NCBI RefSeq assembly: GCF_018604545.1 | Contig: NZ_CP075896.1 | Coordinates: forward strand, 6,014,001-6,078,000 | Direction of reading: 5' to 3' | DNA from: Streptomyces koelreuteriae | GTDB taxonomy: Bacteria; Actinomycetota; Actinomycetes; Streptomycetales; Streptomycetaceae | DNA: 64,000 bases | Shown: one piece after another, positions 8,246 to 16,774 of the stretch | How positions within the stretch are numbered: position 1 is the first letter of the stretch | How the letters are laid out: each line of letters begins with the position of its first letter | Notes under the pieces: model-generated | Seen by the model: the letters and a program-made list of their open reading frames with translations, nothing else | What the model was told of the DNA's origin: nothing | The model's database searches: none | Translations under genes and position numbers: made by a program

Positions 8246-8295
8246 GTGGCTTGTCGCGCAGTTCCCCGCGCCCCTGAAGGACGAGCCCCTTCAGG
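8246..8295. terminator. bidirectional hairpin terminator within a common Streptomyces intergenic repeat
   Basis: CCTGAAGG (8273-8280) and CCTTCAGG (8288-8295) form a perfect 8-bp stem with a 7-nt loop between two convergent genes. The preceding bases (GTGGCTTGTCGCGCAGTTCC, CCGCGCCCCT) are a sequence I recognise as recurring in intergenic regions of many Streptomyces chromosomes. Confidence 0.7.
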
Positions 8296-8299
8296 CGTT

Positions 8300-8593
8300 C
8301 TAGTGCCGGTGTGCGCGATTGGCGATCGCGTGGCCCACGAGCAGGTAGACCACCGCTGCCAAGCCGTAGCCGCAGACCACTCGGGCCCAGGCTTCGTCGA
8401 AGGTGAAGAGGTCGTGTGACCAGCCGGCGAGCCAGCGGGCCGCGTCGTGGATGAACTGGACGAAGCTGTTCGCCTGGTTGGCGTCCAGCAGGTACATCAG
8501 GATCCACAGACCCAGGATGAGAGCCATGATGTCGGCCACGACCGCGACGATCGTGCCGACCTGATTCGCACCGTTGCGACTTCGAGGGGACAT
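8300..8593 (-). CDS. small integral membrane protein
   Basis: 97 residues with two hydrophobic segments: about 12-35 (VGTIVAVVADIMALILGLWILMYLL) and about 70-90 (VVCGYGLAAVVYLLVGHAI). The segment between them (NSFVQFIHDAARWLAGWSHDLFTFDE) is amphipathic. The N-terminus is basic and the C-terminus His/Arg rich. The pattern is familiar from conserved Streptomyces membrane proteins of unknown function. It stands alone between a terminator and the LLM oxidoreductase gene, which lies upstream in the same direction. Confidence 0.8.
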   Translation of the reverse strand: MSPRSRNGANQVGTIVAVVADIMALILGLWILMYLLDANQANSFVQFIHDAARWLAGWSHDLFTFDEAWARVVCGYGLAAVVYLLVGHAIANRAHRH

Positions 8594-8639
8594 GGCATTC
8601 GGATTGCCCTTGAACTCTGGATGAAACCCGGGGATTCGC

Positions 8640-9650
8640 TCAGGCGTTCAACTCGGCGAGAACGCGCAGCGTGTGGCGGTCGGGGCTGAGCACCAGCAGG
8701 TCCGTCACCGGGCCCTTGCGCCACGACTCCAGCCGCTCCGCGATCCGTTCGCGCGGGCCGACCAGGGAGATCTCGTCGGCGAAGGCGTCGGGGACGGCAC
8801 GGACGGCCTCGTCCCGGCGGCCGGAGAGGAACAAGTCCTGGATGCGGCGGGCCTCTTCCTCGTAGCCCATGCGGGCCATCAGGTCGGCGTGGAAGTTGCG
8901 GGCCGCGTGTCCCATGCCGCCGATGTAGAAGCCGAGCATCATCTTGACGGGCAGCAGGCCCTCGGCGACGTCGTCGCAGACCCGGGCCTGCGCCATCGGT
9001 GCCACCAGGAACCCTTCGGGCAGATCGGCCAGGGCCGGGCCGTACACCTCGGGCCGGGTCGGCGACCAGTACAGCGGCAGCCAGCCGTCGGCGATCCGGG
9101 CCGTCTGGGCGACGTTCTTCGGCCCCTCCGCCCCGAGCAGGATCGGCAGCTCGGCGCGGAGCGGATGCGTGATCGGCTTGAGGGGCTTGCCGAGGCCGGT
9201 GGCGTCCGGGCCCCGGTAGGGGTGGGAGTGGAAACCTCCCTCCAGTTCGACGGGGGCCTCGCGACGCAGCACCTGCCGTACGACATCGACGTACTCGCGG
9301 GTGGCGGTGAGCGGGGACTTCGGGAACGGGCGGCCGTACCAGCCCTCCACGACCTGTGGTCCGGACAGGCCGAGGCCCAGCATCATGCGGCCGCCGGAGA
9401 GATGGTCGAGGGTGAGCGCCTGCATGGCGGTGGTGGTCGGCGGGCGGGCCGCCATCTGGGCGACCGCCGTGCCCAGCTTGATGGTGGAGGTGTGGGCGGC
9501 GATCCAGGCGAGCGGCGTGAACGCGTCCGAGCCCCAGGACTCCGCCGTCCACACGGAGTCGTAGCCCAGCCGCTCGGCCTCCCGCGCCAGCGGAATGTGG
9601 TCGGGGGAGGGGCCGCGGCCCCAGTAGCCGAGTGCGAGACCGAGCCGCAT
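8640..9650 (-). CDS. LLM-class (F420-dependent-type) oxidoreductase
   Basis: 336 residues; the ATG at 9650 has GGAGG upstream and starts the typical MRLGLALGYWG strand. The bacterial luciferase-like TIM barrel is complete: LGYDSVWTAESWGSDAFTPLAWIAA, LGTAVAQMAARPP, LDHLSGGRMMLGLGLSGPQVVEG, and LPILLGAEGPKNVAQTARIADGWLPLYWSP. This is the pattern of the F420-dependent oxidoreductases of actinomycetes (LLM_DUF3500 or Rv0132/Rv1855-like groups). It catalyses hydride transfer to or from an unknown substrate in the cytoplasm. Probably monocistronic: a strong terminator lies upstream of its promoter. Confidence 0.9.
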   Translation of the reverse strand: MRLGLALGYWGRGPSPDHIPLAREAERLGYDSVWTAESWGSDAFTPLAWIAAHTSTIKLGTAVAQMAARPPTTTAMQALTLDHLSGGRMMLGLGLSGPQVVEGWYGRPFPKSPLTATREYVDVVRQVLRREAPVELEGGFHSHPYRGPDATGLGKPLKPITHPLRAELPILLGAEGPKNVAQTARIADGWLPLYWSPTRPEVYGPALADLPEGFLVAPMAQARVCDDVAEGLLPVKMMLGFYIGGMGHAARNFHADLMARMGYEEEARRIQDLFLSGRRDEAVRAVPDAFADEISLVGPRERIAERLESWRKGPVTDLLVLSPDRHTLRVLAELNA

Positions 9651-9700
9651 ACCTGCCTCCTGACGGTGCGTCAGCCGACTGGGGCGACGACTGTACGGCA

Positions 9701-9732
9701 ACGGCCCCCCGCCCGGAAGGGCGAGGGGCCGT
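9701..9732 (-). terminator. hairpin terminator downstream of the DUF5336 gene
   Basis: ACGGCCCCCCGCCC and GGGCGAGGGGCCGT pair around a GGAA loop, giving a 14-bp stem with one mismatch. It follows the stop at 9749 of the leftward gene and insulates the LLM gene. Confidence 0.75.
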
Positions 9733-9748
9733 GAAAGGGGCCGTGGGC

Positions 9749-10606
9749 TCAGCCGCGCTGGATGCCCGACGTGTCCTGGAGGACACCGCGGCGGCCGTCC
9801 TGCGTCTGCGCGACCAGGGCCGGACCGCGCTGCTCGACGGCCAGGTACCAGGTACCCGGGGCGAGTTCGGCGATCGGCGTCGGCGAACCGTCCTCCGCGA
9901 ACAGCGGACGCGGCACCGGCACCGCGAACCAGAACGGCGAGAAGTCCCCGGCCGGAGCCTGCGGCGCCTGCGCCTGCTGCGGCTGAGGCTGCCCGCCGAA
10001 CGGCTGCGCCTGCTGCGGCTGCCCGGGCTGACCCGGCTGCCCGGGCTGCGGGTGACCGTAGCCACCGGGCTGCTGCGCGCCCGGGTAGCCGTAGCCACCG
10101 GGGGGCTGAGCGCCGTAGGGCTGCGGGGCGGCCGGGCGGGGGGCCGGGAGGAGGGCGCCCTTGAGCGCCGGGACGAGGGGGGTGGCGATCGCGGCGGCGG
10201 CCATGAGCAGCGTCGCGACGAGCGCGAGGATCATGCCGATGCCGGGGCTCGGGGCGCCTTCGCTCGCGTTGTCACCGATGTTGTCGAAGCCACCCGGTAC
10301 GTCGACGATGTTGCCGAGCGCGCTCCACGCGGCGAACACCGTGAACGCGACGCCGAACTGGCCGAGGTCGAGGCCGGCGACCTTCGGGACCTGCGGCAGG
10401 CCCCGGGCCACGACGACCAGCGCGGCGCCGATGACTCCGGCCAGCACGACGCTGAACACGACCGGGCCGCTGCCCCACAGCATGGGGAGGTCGACGCTGT
10501 CGGGGACATCGTCGAAGGAGTACAGGTCGAGGAACGACGCGATGAAGAGCAACACCGCTGCTCCGAGCACCACGCCATCGCCTCGAGTGAGGGAGCGGAT
10601 ATTCAC
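9749..10606 (-). CDS. DUF5336-type membrane protein with Pro/Gly/Gln-rich region
   Basis: 285 residues. Four membrane segments are visible (about 11-30, 45-68, 85-100 and 125-147), then a low-complexity stretch rich in PQ, GYGYPG and QPGQPGQP repeats (about 150-215), and a C-terminal globular part (FSPFWFAVPVPRPLF, GTWYLAVEQRGPALVAQTQDGRRG). This matches the actinomycete DUF5336 architecture; function unknown, located in the cytoplasmic membrane. The repeat-rich linker is likely flexible and variable between strains. The start ATG at 10606 is preceded by GGACCT-like bases only, so the exact start is less certain. Confidence 0.82.
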   Translation of the reverse strand: MNIRSLTRGDGVVLGAAVLLFIASFLDLYSFDDVPDSVDLPMLWGSGPVVFSVVLAGVIGAALVVVARGLPQVPKVAGLDLGQFGVAFTVFAAWSALGNIVDVPGGFDNIGDNASEGAPSPGIGMILALVATLLMAAAAIATPLVPALKGALLPAPRPAAPQPYGAQPPGGYGYPGAQQPGGYGHPQPGQPGQPGQPQQAQPFGGQPQPQQAQAPQAPAGDFSPFWFAVPVPRPLFAEDGSPTPIAELAPGTWYLAVEQRGPALVAQTQDGRRGVLQDTSGIQRG

Positions 10607-10763
10607 TTCAGGTCCTTCGTAGGTCGTCTCATCGTCGGTAGAGGCGTCGCTGTCACCATGTCGCCGTCAGGCCCCTGTGTGAAGCGCGGGGGTGGCCCCT
10701 CATCGTAGGGAGACACTATCGTCCGCCCTGTCAGGGTGTCCGCCGGGATCCGCCCGTCGAGAA

Positions 10764-11723
10764 CTACCCGTGCAGGAAACTCACGATTCCCTCAGAGATC
10801 CCTTGCGCCGCTTTCTGCCTCCACGCGCCACTGGTCAACAACGCCGCGTCCTTGCTATCGCGCATGTTGCCGCACTCGATGAACACCTTCGGAACCGTTG
10901 ACAGATTGAGACCGCCCAGGTCCTTACGCGTGACGAGACCGGAGCCGTCGCCGATGTAGTTGGACGGGGCGTTGCCGGTGACGGCGACGAAGCGGCCCGC
11001 GACGCGCTCGCCGAGGTCGCGGGAGGGGGCGACGATGGCGCGGGTGTCCGCGGAGCCGGCGTGGACCGCGCCGGGCAGGATGACGTGGAAGCCGCGGTTG
11101 CCGGTGCCCGAGCCGTCCGCGTGGATCGAGACCACGGCGTCGGCCTTCGCCTCGTTGCCGATCCGGGCCCGCTCGTCCACGCACGGGCCGTACGGCCGGT
11201 CGGCGTCCTGCGTCAGCTTCACCGTGGCGCCCTGCGCTTCGAGGAGCGCGCGCATCCGGTGCGCGACGTCCAGGGTGAACTTGGCCTCGGTGTAACCGTC
11301 GTTGGTGGACGTCCCCGTGGTGTCGCACTCCTTCCAGTTCGTCCCGATGTTCACCTTGCGGTTGATCTCGGACGGGTGCTGGAAGTTCTCCGGGTTGTGG
11401 CCGGGGTCGATGACGACGACCTTGCCCTTGAGTGGGCCGGACGCGGTGGGCGTGGGATCGGCGCCCGGCTTCTTGCCGTCGTCGGTCGCGTCGTCGGTGG
11501 CCTCGTCCGTGGCGTCCTCGGCGGGCGGGCTCGACGCGGCCGGCGGGGAGGACCGCACGGTCGCCTGACCCGAGCCGTCTCCGTCCCCCGAGCCGCCCAC
11601 GGTCTCGTACACCAGCCAGCCGAGCAGCGCCCCCGGCACCAGCGCGGCGAGCGCGACGGTCAGGGGGCCGCGGCGGGAGCGGCGGGGCTGGGGTGGTTCG
11701 AAGTCCGGGCCTACGTACGACAC
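10764..11723 (-). CDS. N-acetylmuramoyl-L-alanine amidase (Amidase_3)
   Basis: About 319 residues from GTG 11723 (alternative GTG 11732). A single membrane anchor (VALAALVPGALLGWLVYETV) is followed by a Ser/Thr/Asp/Pro-rich linker to about residue 95, and then the zinc amidase: VVVIDPGHNPENF (first His), YTEAKFTLDVAHRMRALLEAQG, AVVSIHADGSG (second His) and VFIECGNMRDSKDA (catalytic Glu). It cleaves the lactyl-amide bond between MurNAc and the stem peptide, acting outside the membrane during growth, septation or spore-wall remodelling. Stand-alone gene. Confidence 0.92.
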   Translation of the reverse strand: MSYVGPDFEPPQPRRSRRGPLTVALAALVPGALLGWLVYETVGGSGDGDGSGQATVRSSPPAASSPPAEDATDEATDDATDDGKKPGADPTPTASGPLKGKVVVIDPGHNPENFQHPSEINRKVNIGTNWKECDTTGTSTNDGYTEAKFTLDVAHRMRALLEAQGATVKLTQDADRPYGPCVDERARIGNEAKADAVVSIHADGSGTGNRGFHVILPGAVHAGSADTRAIVAPSRDLGERVAGRFVAVTGNAPSNYIGDGSGLVTRKDLGGLNLSTVPKVFIECGNMRDSKDAALLTSGAWRQKAAQGISEGIVSFLHG

Positions 11724-11786
11724 GTCCCTCACCCTAGCCGCCCGCCCAGGCCGTCCGTGGGCCGAGCACGGCCGGGCGGGTGGTGG

Positions 11787-12080
11787 CTAGCTGCCGTTTC
11801 CGTCGGGGTCTTCGCGGCGTACCGCCTCCTTCACCTCCGCCTCGATCTCCTGGCGGGGTGTGTCCTCCTGCTTCGCGTACGCCGTCAGCGCCGCCTGGAC
11901 GTCGCGGGCGAGGTCGCGCCAGGCGCGCCAGGCGGTCTCCCACGTCGTGGTCTGCTGGTCGCTCCACTTGGTCTGGGTGGGCGGACCGTAGGCGTCCCGC
12001 AGTTTTCGCATACGGGCGTGCGCCTCGTCCGCCGCGCGCTGCTTCTCCACGAGTTCTGCGAATGCGATGGTGTGTGCCAC
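11787..12080 (-). CDS. small conserved hypothetical protein, helical
   Basis: 97 residues from a GTG at 12080 with GAGGAT upstream. The sequence is charged and helical: IAFAELVEKQRAADEAHARM, KLRDAYGPPTQTKWSDQQ, and WETAWRAWRDLARDVQAALT with a regular Trp spacing, ending in an acidic tail (EAVRREDPDGNGS). No known domain recognised. No signal peptide or membrane segment. I chose this start because the upstream in-frame ATG at 12125 adds an Arg-rich stretch with no homology-like character. Confidence 0.7.
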   Translation of the reverse strand: MAHTIAFAELVEKQRAADEAHARMRKLRDAYGPPTQTKWSDQQTTTWETAWRAWRDLARDVQAALTAYAKQEDTPRQEIEAEVKEAVRREDPDGNGS

Positions 12081-12411
12081 GCGGCCGGATCCTCGAACAG
12101 CGGCCGTCCCCCGCCGACGCGCCACGCCGCCCGTGGGCCGACCGGGAGAGTGCGGAGGGGGCCCGGTTCACCCGGCCAGCCGCCGCGCTCTGCGGATGCC
12201 CGGGGACCGGCCGGCCGCCCGGCCGTCGAGTTCCTCGGACACCCGGGGCCCGGCGTCAAGTCGTCGAGCTCGCTGACGCCCGGCGCTCAGCCGGCCGCCC
12301 GCTCCATGGATGCCCGGCATCCGGCCCGGGCCCGGTGCAGGCAGGCGTCCCGCCGTCGCCGCCGGGTGCCGGGGGCGCAGTGCCCCGGCCTGCACCCGGC
12401 CGCGCCCGCTC
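12081..12411. other. GC-rich gene-free spacer
   Basis: No convincing reading frame. The spacer contains short repeated words: GGATGCCCGG twice with GATGCCCGGC, and CCGGCCGCCCG three times between 12200 and 12302. These may fold, but no single clean hairpin or promoter stands out. Confidence 0.5.
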
Positions 12412-13065
12412 TCAGACGCCCGGCCCCGTGCGCCGCAGCACACGCAGGGAGTTCGTCGCCGAGACCTCGGTGAACGCGCCGGAGGCGAGAGCGCGCAGGT
12501 AGACGCGGTACGGGGCCTGGCCGGTGAACTCGTCCTGGGGATCCGGGAAGACGTCGTGGATGACGAGCAGGCCGCCCTCGGCGACATGCGGCGCCCAGCC
12601 CTCGTAGTCGGCGTTGGCGTGCTCGTCGGTGTGGCCGCCGTCGATGAAGACCAGGGCCAGGGGCGTGCGCCAGAACCCGGCGATCTGCGGGGAGCGGCCG
12701 ACCAGGGCCACCACGTGGTCCTCCAGGCCCGCCCCGCGCAGGGTGCGGCGGAACGTGGGCAGCGTGTCCATCAGGCCGAGCTCGGGGTCGACCGTCTCGG
12801 GGTCGTGGTACTCCCAGCCCGGCTGCTGCTCCTCGCTGCCGCGGTGGTGGTCGACGGTCAGCGCGACCGCCCCGGCCTCCCGGGCCGCGTCGGCGAGCAG
12901 GATCGTGGACCGGCCGCAGTACGTCCCGACCTCCAGCAACGGCAGCCCCAGCCCCCCGGCCTCCACCGCCGCCGCGTACAGGGCCAGCCCTTCGTCCACG
13001 GGCATGAACCCCTTCGCCGCCTCGAACGCGGCCAGGATCTCGGGCTTCGGGGCCGCGGGCGGCAT
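12412..13065 (-). CDS. class I SAM-dependent methyltransferase (Methyltransf_24-like)
   Basis: 217 residues; ATG 13065 with GGAGGG 6 nt upstream. Motifs: PLLEVGTYCGRSTILLADAAR (motif I), VALTVDHHRGSEEQQPG, LALVFIDGGHTDEHANADY (motif IV) and LVIHDVFPDP. The FIDGGHT signature marks the Methyltransf_24/CmcI-like group, which methylates or otherwise acts on small substrates with a bound metal. It is probably a separate transcription unit; a promoter region of about 100 bp separates it from the MFS gene upstream in the same direction. Confidence 0.85.
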   Translation of the reverse strand: MPPAAPKPEILAAFEAAKGFMPVDEGLALYAAAVEAGGLGLPLLEVGTYCGRSTILLADAAREAGAVALTVDHHRGSEEQQPGWEYHDPETVDPELGLMDTLPTFRRTLRGAGLEDHVVALVGRSPQIAGFWRTPLALVFIDGGHTDEHANADYEGWAPHVAEGGLLVIHDVFPDPQDEFTGQAPYRVYLRALASGAFTEVSATNSLRVLRRTGPGV

Positions 13066-13166
13066 GGGGTTCCCTCCGGTCGTACGACGGTTGTGGGCGC
13101 CATGCTGCCGTACCCCCTGCCGACGGGCGACAGGGGGTACCGGTGAGTAGGGGAGCGGCGGGCCGG

Positions 13167-14906
13167 TCAGGCGGGGACCGTCCTGCTCGGCAGGTCCAGG
13201 TCCAGGTCGACCGGGCGGTCGTCGCCCGTGTGGGTCGCGGACGAGGCGAGCGGGGCGTGGCCCGGGGCGCGGGCGGCCACGACGTAGGAGCCCTGGGCGG
13301 GGACGGTGAGGGCGTAGCTGCCGTCCTCGGCGGAGAGGGTCGCGCCGGCCTGGCGGCCCCGCCGGTCGATCAGTGTGACCTTGGCGCGGGCGACCGGGGC
13401 GCCGTCGGCGTCCAGGACCCGGCCGCGGAAGCCGCGCAGGACCGCCTCGGCGTGCTCCAGGTTGGCGTCCTCCTCGCTGCTGGCCCGCAGCTGCGGGTGG
13501 GCGGCGGGGCGGCGGCCGGGCAGGAAGAGGGCCAGGACCAGGCCCACCGCGACCGCGGCGGTGGCGATCAGGAAGGAGACCCGGAAGCCGTGCATGGTCG
13601 GGATCGCGACGCCGCCGACGTGGTTCGCGGTGTTGGCCAGCACCATGCCGATCACGGCGCTCGACACCGACGTGCCGATGGAACGCATCAGGGTGTTGAG
13701 GCCATTCGCCGCACCCGTCTCCGACGCCGGGACCGCGCCCACGATCAGCGCGGGCAGCGAGGAGTAGGCCAGGCCGATGCCCGCGCCCAGCAGCACCGAG
13801 ATGACCAGGCTCTGCCAGGCGGCGCTCATCAGGCCGAGGCCGGCGCCGTAGCCGATCGCGATGATCAGCAGGCCGAGGATCAGGGTGACCTTGGGGCCGT
13901 ACTTCGCGGACAGCCGGGCGTAGACGGGCGCCGTGAACATCATCGTCAGGCCGAGCGGCGCGACGAGCAGACCCGCGACGACCATCGACTGGCCGAGGCC
14001 GTAGCCGGTGGACGTCGGCAGCTGGAGCAGCTGCGGCAGGACCAGGGAGACGACGTAGAAGGAGACGCCGACCATGATCGAGGCGAGGTTGGTGAAGAGG
14101 ACGGCCGGGCGGGCCGTGGTGCGCAGGTCCACCAGGGGGGCCTTGAGGCGCAGTTCCATCACGCCCCACAGGAGCAGCACGACCACGGCCGCGCCGAACA
14201 GGCCGAGCGTGGTGCCGGAGGTCCAGCCCCAGTCGCTGCCCTTGGTGATCGGCAGCAGGAACAGCACGAGACCGGCGGACAGACCGAGCGCGCCCAGCAG
14301 GTCGAAGGAGCCCTCGGCGCGCATCGGGGACTCCGGTACGACGAGGAGGGTGAGGACGATGGAGAGCACACCGAGGCCGGCGGCGCCGTAGAAGAGGGCG
14401 TGCCAGTCGGCGTGCTGGGCGACCAGCGCGGCGGCGGGCAGGGCGAGGCCGCCGCCGACGCCTATGGAGGAGCTCATCAGGGCCATCGCCGAGCCGAGGC
14501 GTTCCCGGGGCAGCATGTCGCGCATCAGGCCGATGCCGAGCGGGATGGCGCCCATCGCGAAGCCCTGGAGCGTACGGCCGGTGATCATGAGCAGCAGATC
14601 GCTGGTGAGGGCGCTGAGCAGCGCGCCGGCCACCATGACGGCGAGGCTGAGGATCAGCATGCGGCGCTTGCCGAACAGGTCGCCGAGGCGGCCCATGATC
14701 GGGGTGGCCACCGCACCCGAGAGAAGGGTCGAGGTCAGGACCCAGGTCGCGTTGCCGGGGTCGGTGTCCAGCAGTTGCGGCAGATCCTTGATGACCGGGA
14801 CGAGCAGGGTCTGCATCACCGCGACAACGATGCCCGCGAAGGCGAGCACCGGGACCACGGCCCCGCTCGCTCTGCCGGCGGGGCGTTCTGTCGTCGTCTG
14901 CGTCAT
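13167..14906 (-). CDS. MFS drug exporter with C-terminal carboxypeptidase-regulatory-like domain
   Basis: 579 residues from ATG 14906 with GGAGG upstream. Residues about 15-480 are a 14-helix DHA2-type transporter (GRLGDLFGKRRMLI in loop 2-3, GRTLQGFAMGAIPLGIGLMRDMLP). After a linker (about 480-500) comes an 85-residue soluble beta domain, FRGRVLDADGAPVARAKVTL, then SAEDGSYALTVPAQGSYVV, which is a carboxypeptidase-regulatory-like (transthyretin-like) fold. The transporter should expel a drug or metabolite using proton motive force; the extra domain is unusual. The promoter region is shared with the divergent MFS gene at 15092. Confidence 0.88.
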   Translation of the reverse strand: MTQTTTERPAGRASGAVVPVLAFAGIVVAVMQTLLVPVIKDLPQLLDTDPGNATWVLTSTLLSGAVATPIMGRLGDLFGKRRMLILSLAVMVAGALLSALTSDLLLMITGRTLQGFAMGAIPLGIGLMRDMLPRERLGSAMALMSSSIGVGGGLALPAAALVAQHADWHALFYGAAGLGVLSIVLTLLVVPESPMRAEGSFDLLGALGLSAGLVLFLLPITKGSDWGWTSGTTLGLFGAAVVVLLLWGVMELRLKAPLVDLRTTARPAVLFTNLASIMVGVSFYVVSLVLPQLLQLPTSTGYGLGQSMVVAGLLVAPLGLTMMFTAPVYARLSAKYGPKVTLILGLLIIAIGYGAGLGLMSAAWQSLVISVLLGAGIGLAYSSLPALIVGAVPASETGAANGLNTLMRSIGTSVSSAVIGMVLANTANHVGGVAIPTMHGFRVSFLIATAAVAVGLVLALFLPGRRPAAHPQLRASSEEDANLEHAEAVLRGFRGRVLDADGAPVARAKVTLIDRRGRQAGATLSAEDGSYALTVPAQGSYVVAARAPGHAPLASSATHTGDDRPVDLDLDLPSRTVPA

Positions 14907-15023
14907 TGAGGGGGGCCTCCAGGGCGGGGTTACATGGTTACGTGGTGCCTGAACTTGTATGCGTAGGCAACTATTCCGTTGCTTCGGCACTCTAACGAAT
15001 TCTTGACCATCTCTTGGGGCGGG

Positions 15024-15054
15024 GGCCTAGGTCTGCGGTCGCAAGCCCTAGGCC
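15024..15054. promoter_or_regulatory. CCTAGG dyad between two divergent MFS genes
   Basis: GGCCTAGG (15024-15031) and CCTAGGCC (15047-15054) are a perfect 8-bp inverted repeat with a 15-nt spacer, 38 bp before the rightward MFS start. Each arm is also self-palindromic at CCTAGG. It could bind a dimeric regulator or fold in the leader mRNA. Confidence 0.5.
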
Positions 15055-15091
15055 GAAATCCCGATGCCATGAGCATGAAGCGGTTGAGAGC

Positions 15092-16522
15092 ATGACACCC
15101 ATGCTTGAAGCCGCCGAAAGGACCCGAACACCTCGCCGTGCCGCGTCGCCGCCCACCTGGCTGGTGGTGGCGCTCACCTGTGCCGGGCAGTTCCTCGTCG
15201 TCCTGGACGTGTCCGTCGTCAACGTGGCGCTGCCCTCGATGCGGACCGGGCTCGGGCTGAGCGAGCAGGGCCTGCAGTGGGTGGTGAACGCCTACACCAT
15301 CGCCTTCGCCGGGTTCATGCTGCTCGGCGGTCGGGCCGGAGACCTCTACGGCCGCAAGCGGATGTTCCTCGTCGGACTCGGTGTGTTCACCCTGGCCTCG
15401 GCGGCGGGCGGACTGGCGCAGGACGACTGGCAGTTGCTGGTCGCCCGGGCCGCCCAGGGGCTCGGCGCGGCGGTGCTGGCGCCCTCCACGCTGACCATCC
15501 TCACCTCGGCCGTGCCGGAGGGCCCGGCCCGGGCCCGGGCGATAGGGACCTGGACCGCGGTCGGGGGCGCCGGCGGCGCGGCGGGCGGTCTGGCCGGCGG
15601 GCTCCTGGTGGAGGCGCTGGACTGGCGCTGGGTGCTGCTGATCAATGTGCCCGTGGGCGTCGTGGTGCTCTGCGCCGCCGCCTGGTTCCTCGTCGAGGCC
15701 CGGGCCGGCGACCGGCGGCGCCTCGACCTGCCGGGCGCGCTGCTCGTGACGACCGGGCTCGGCACGCTCGCCTACGGCATCTCCCAGACGGAGGCGGAGG
15801 GCTGGACGGCGGCGGCCACGCTGCTGCCGCTGCTCGCCGGGCTCGCGCTGCTCGCCCTGTTCCTCGCGGTCGAGGCCCGTACCGCGAGCCCGTTGATGCC
15901 GCTCGGGCTGCTGCGCCTGCGGTCGGTGGCGTCCGCGAACGTCGCGATGTTCCTGTGCGGCTTCGCGATGTTCTGCATGTGGTTCTTCATGACCCTGTAC
16001 GCGCAGAACGTCCTGGGGTACACGCCCCTGGAGGCCGGGCTGGCCCTGGCTCCGAGTTCCCTGGCCGTCGTCCTCGGCTCCAAGCTCGCGCCCCGGCTGA
16101 TGCGGGCGGCCGCCCCTCGTACCGTGGCGGTGCTGGGCACGCTGGTCGCCGTGACCGGCTTCGGCTGGCAGTCCACGATGACCGCCGAGGGCTCCTACGC
16201 GACGGCGATCCTCGTCCCCGGCCTCCTCATGATGTTCGGCGCGGGCCTCGCGTCCACCCCGCTCGCCGCCCTGGCCACGTCCGGCGCGGCCCCCGGTGAG
16301 GCCGGTCTGGTGTCCGGCCTCGTCAACACCTCCCGCACGATGGGCGGTTCACTGGGCCTGGCCGTCCTGTCCACCCTCGCTGCGGCCCGGACGGCGGGCG
16401 GCGAGTCGCCCGCGGCGCTGACGGAGGGCTACGCGCTGGCGTTCCGGGTGGGGATCGGGGTGCTGGTCGCGGGCGTGCTGTTGATGTGGGTCTGGCTGCC
16501 GCGGAGTGCGGGGGAACGGTAG
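15092..16522 (+). CDS. MFS transporter, DHA2 (EmrB/QacA) family
   Basis: 476 residues from ATG 15092; ATG 15101 is an alternative. Fourteen hydrophobic helices are visible, with the family signatures FLVVLDVSVVNVALPSM (helix 1), WVVNAYTIAFAGFMLLGGRAGDLYGRKRMF (loop 2-3) and ARAAQGLGAAVLAPSTL. It is a proton-coupled multidrug exporter of the cytoplasmic membrane. It lies head to head with another DHA2-type gene, with the CCTAGG dyad between, and no dedicated regulator adjoins it. Confidence 0.92.
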   Translation: MTPMLEAAERTRTPRRAASPPTWLVVALTCAGQFLVVLDVSVVNVALPSMRTGLGLSEQGLQWVVNAYTIAFAGFMLLGGRAGDLYGRKRMFLVGLGVFTLASAAGGLAQDDWQLLVARAAQGLGAAVLAPSTLTILTSAVPEGPARARAIGTWTAVGGAGGAAGGLAGGLLVEALDWRWVLLINVPVGVVVLCAAAWFLVEARAGDRRRLDLPGALLVTTGLGTLAYGISQTEAEGWTAAATLLPLLAGLALLALFLAVEARTASPLMPLGLLRLRSVASANVAMFLCGFAMFCMWFFMTLYAQNVLGYTPLEAGLALAPSSLAVVLGSKLAPRLMRAAAPRTVAVLGTLVAVTGFGWQSTMTAEGSYATAILVPGLLMMFGAGLASTPLAALATSGAAPGEAGLVSGLVNTSRTMGGSLGLAVLSTLAAARTAGGESPAALTEGYALAFRVGIGVLVAGVLLMWVWLPRSAGER

Positions 16523-16774
16523 GGCGGCCGGACGTCTGCCATCTGCCGGGCGGTGGAAATCAGGGCGGGTCGCGTGGCCCGGGAAGGGGGCTTCGAGGCC
16601 CCTGGACGGTGTTCCGCCGCTGTATCGGGCCGGGGGTGAAGGGGTGCGTCGGCGGGGTGTGTTCCGGCGGCGCTGAGGGCCGTGGACGGCGTTTCGCCGA
16701 CGCCCGAAAACCTGCTCTGACCTGGGGTTTTGATGGATCCCGGCGTACGATTGGCGGACGCGGAAGGGGGCCGG

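Noticed and set aside
16523..16774. Spacer with repeated TGTTCCG and CGGCG words before the methyltransferase gene
   Set aside because: Repeats are short and imperfect, with no clear operator, terminator or small gene.
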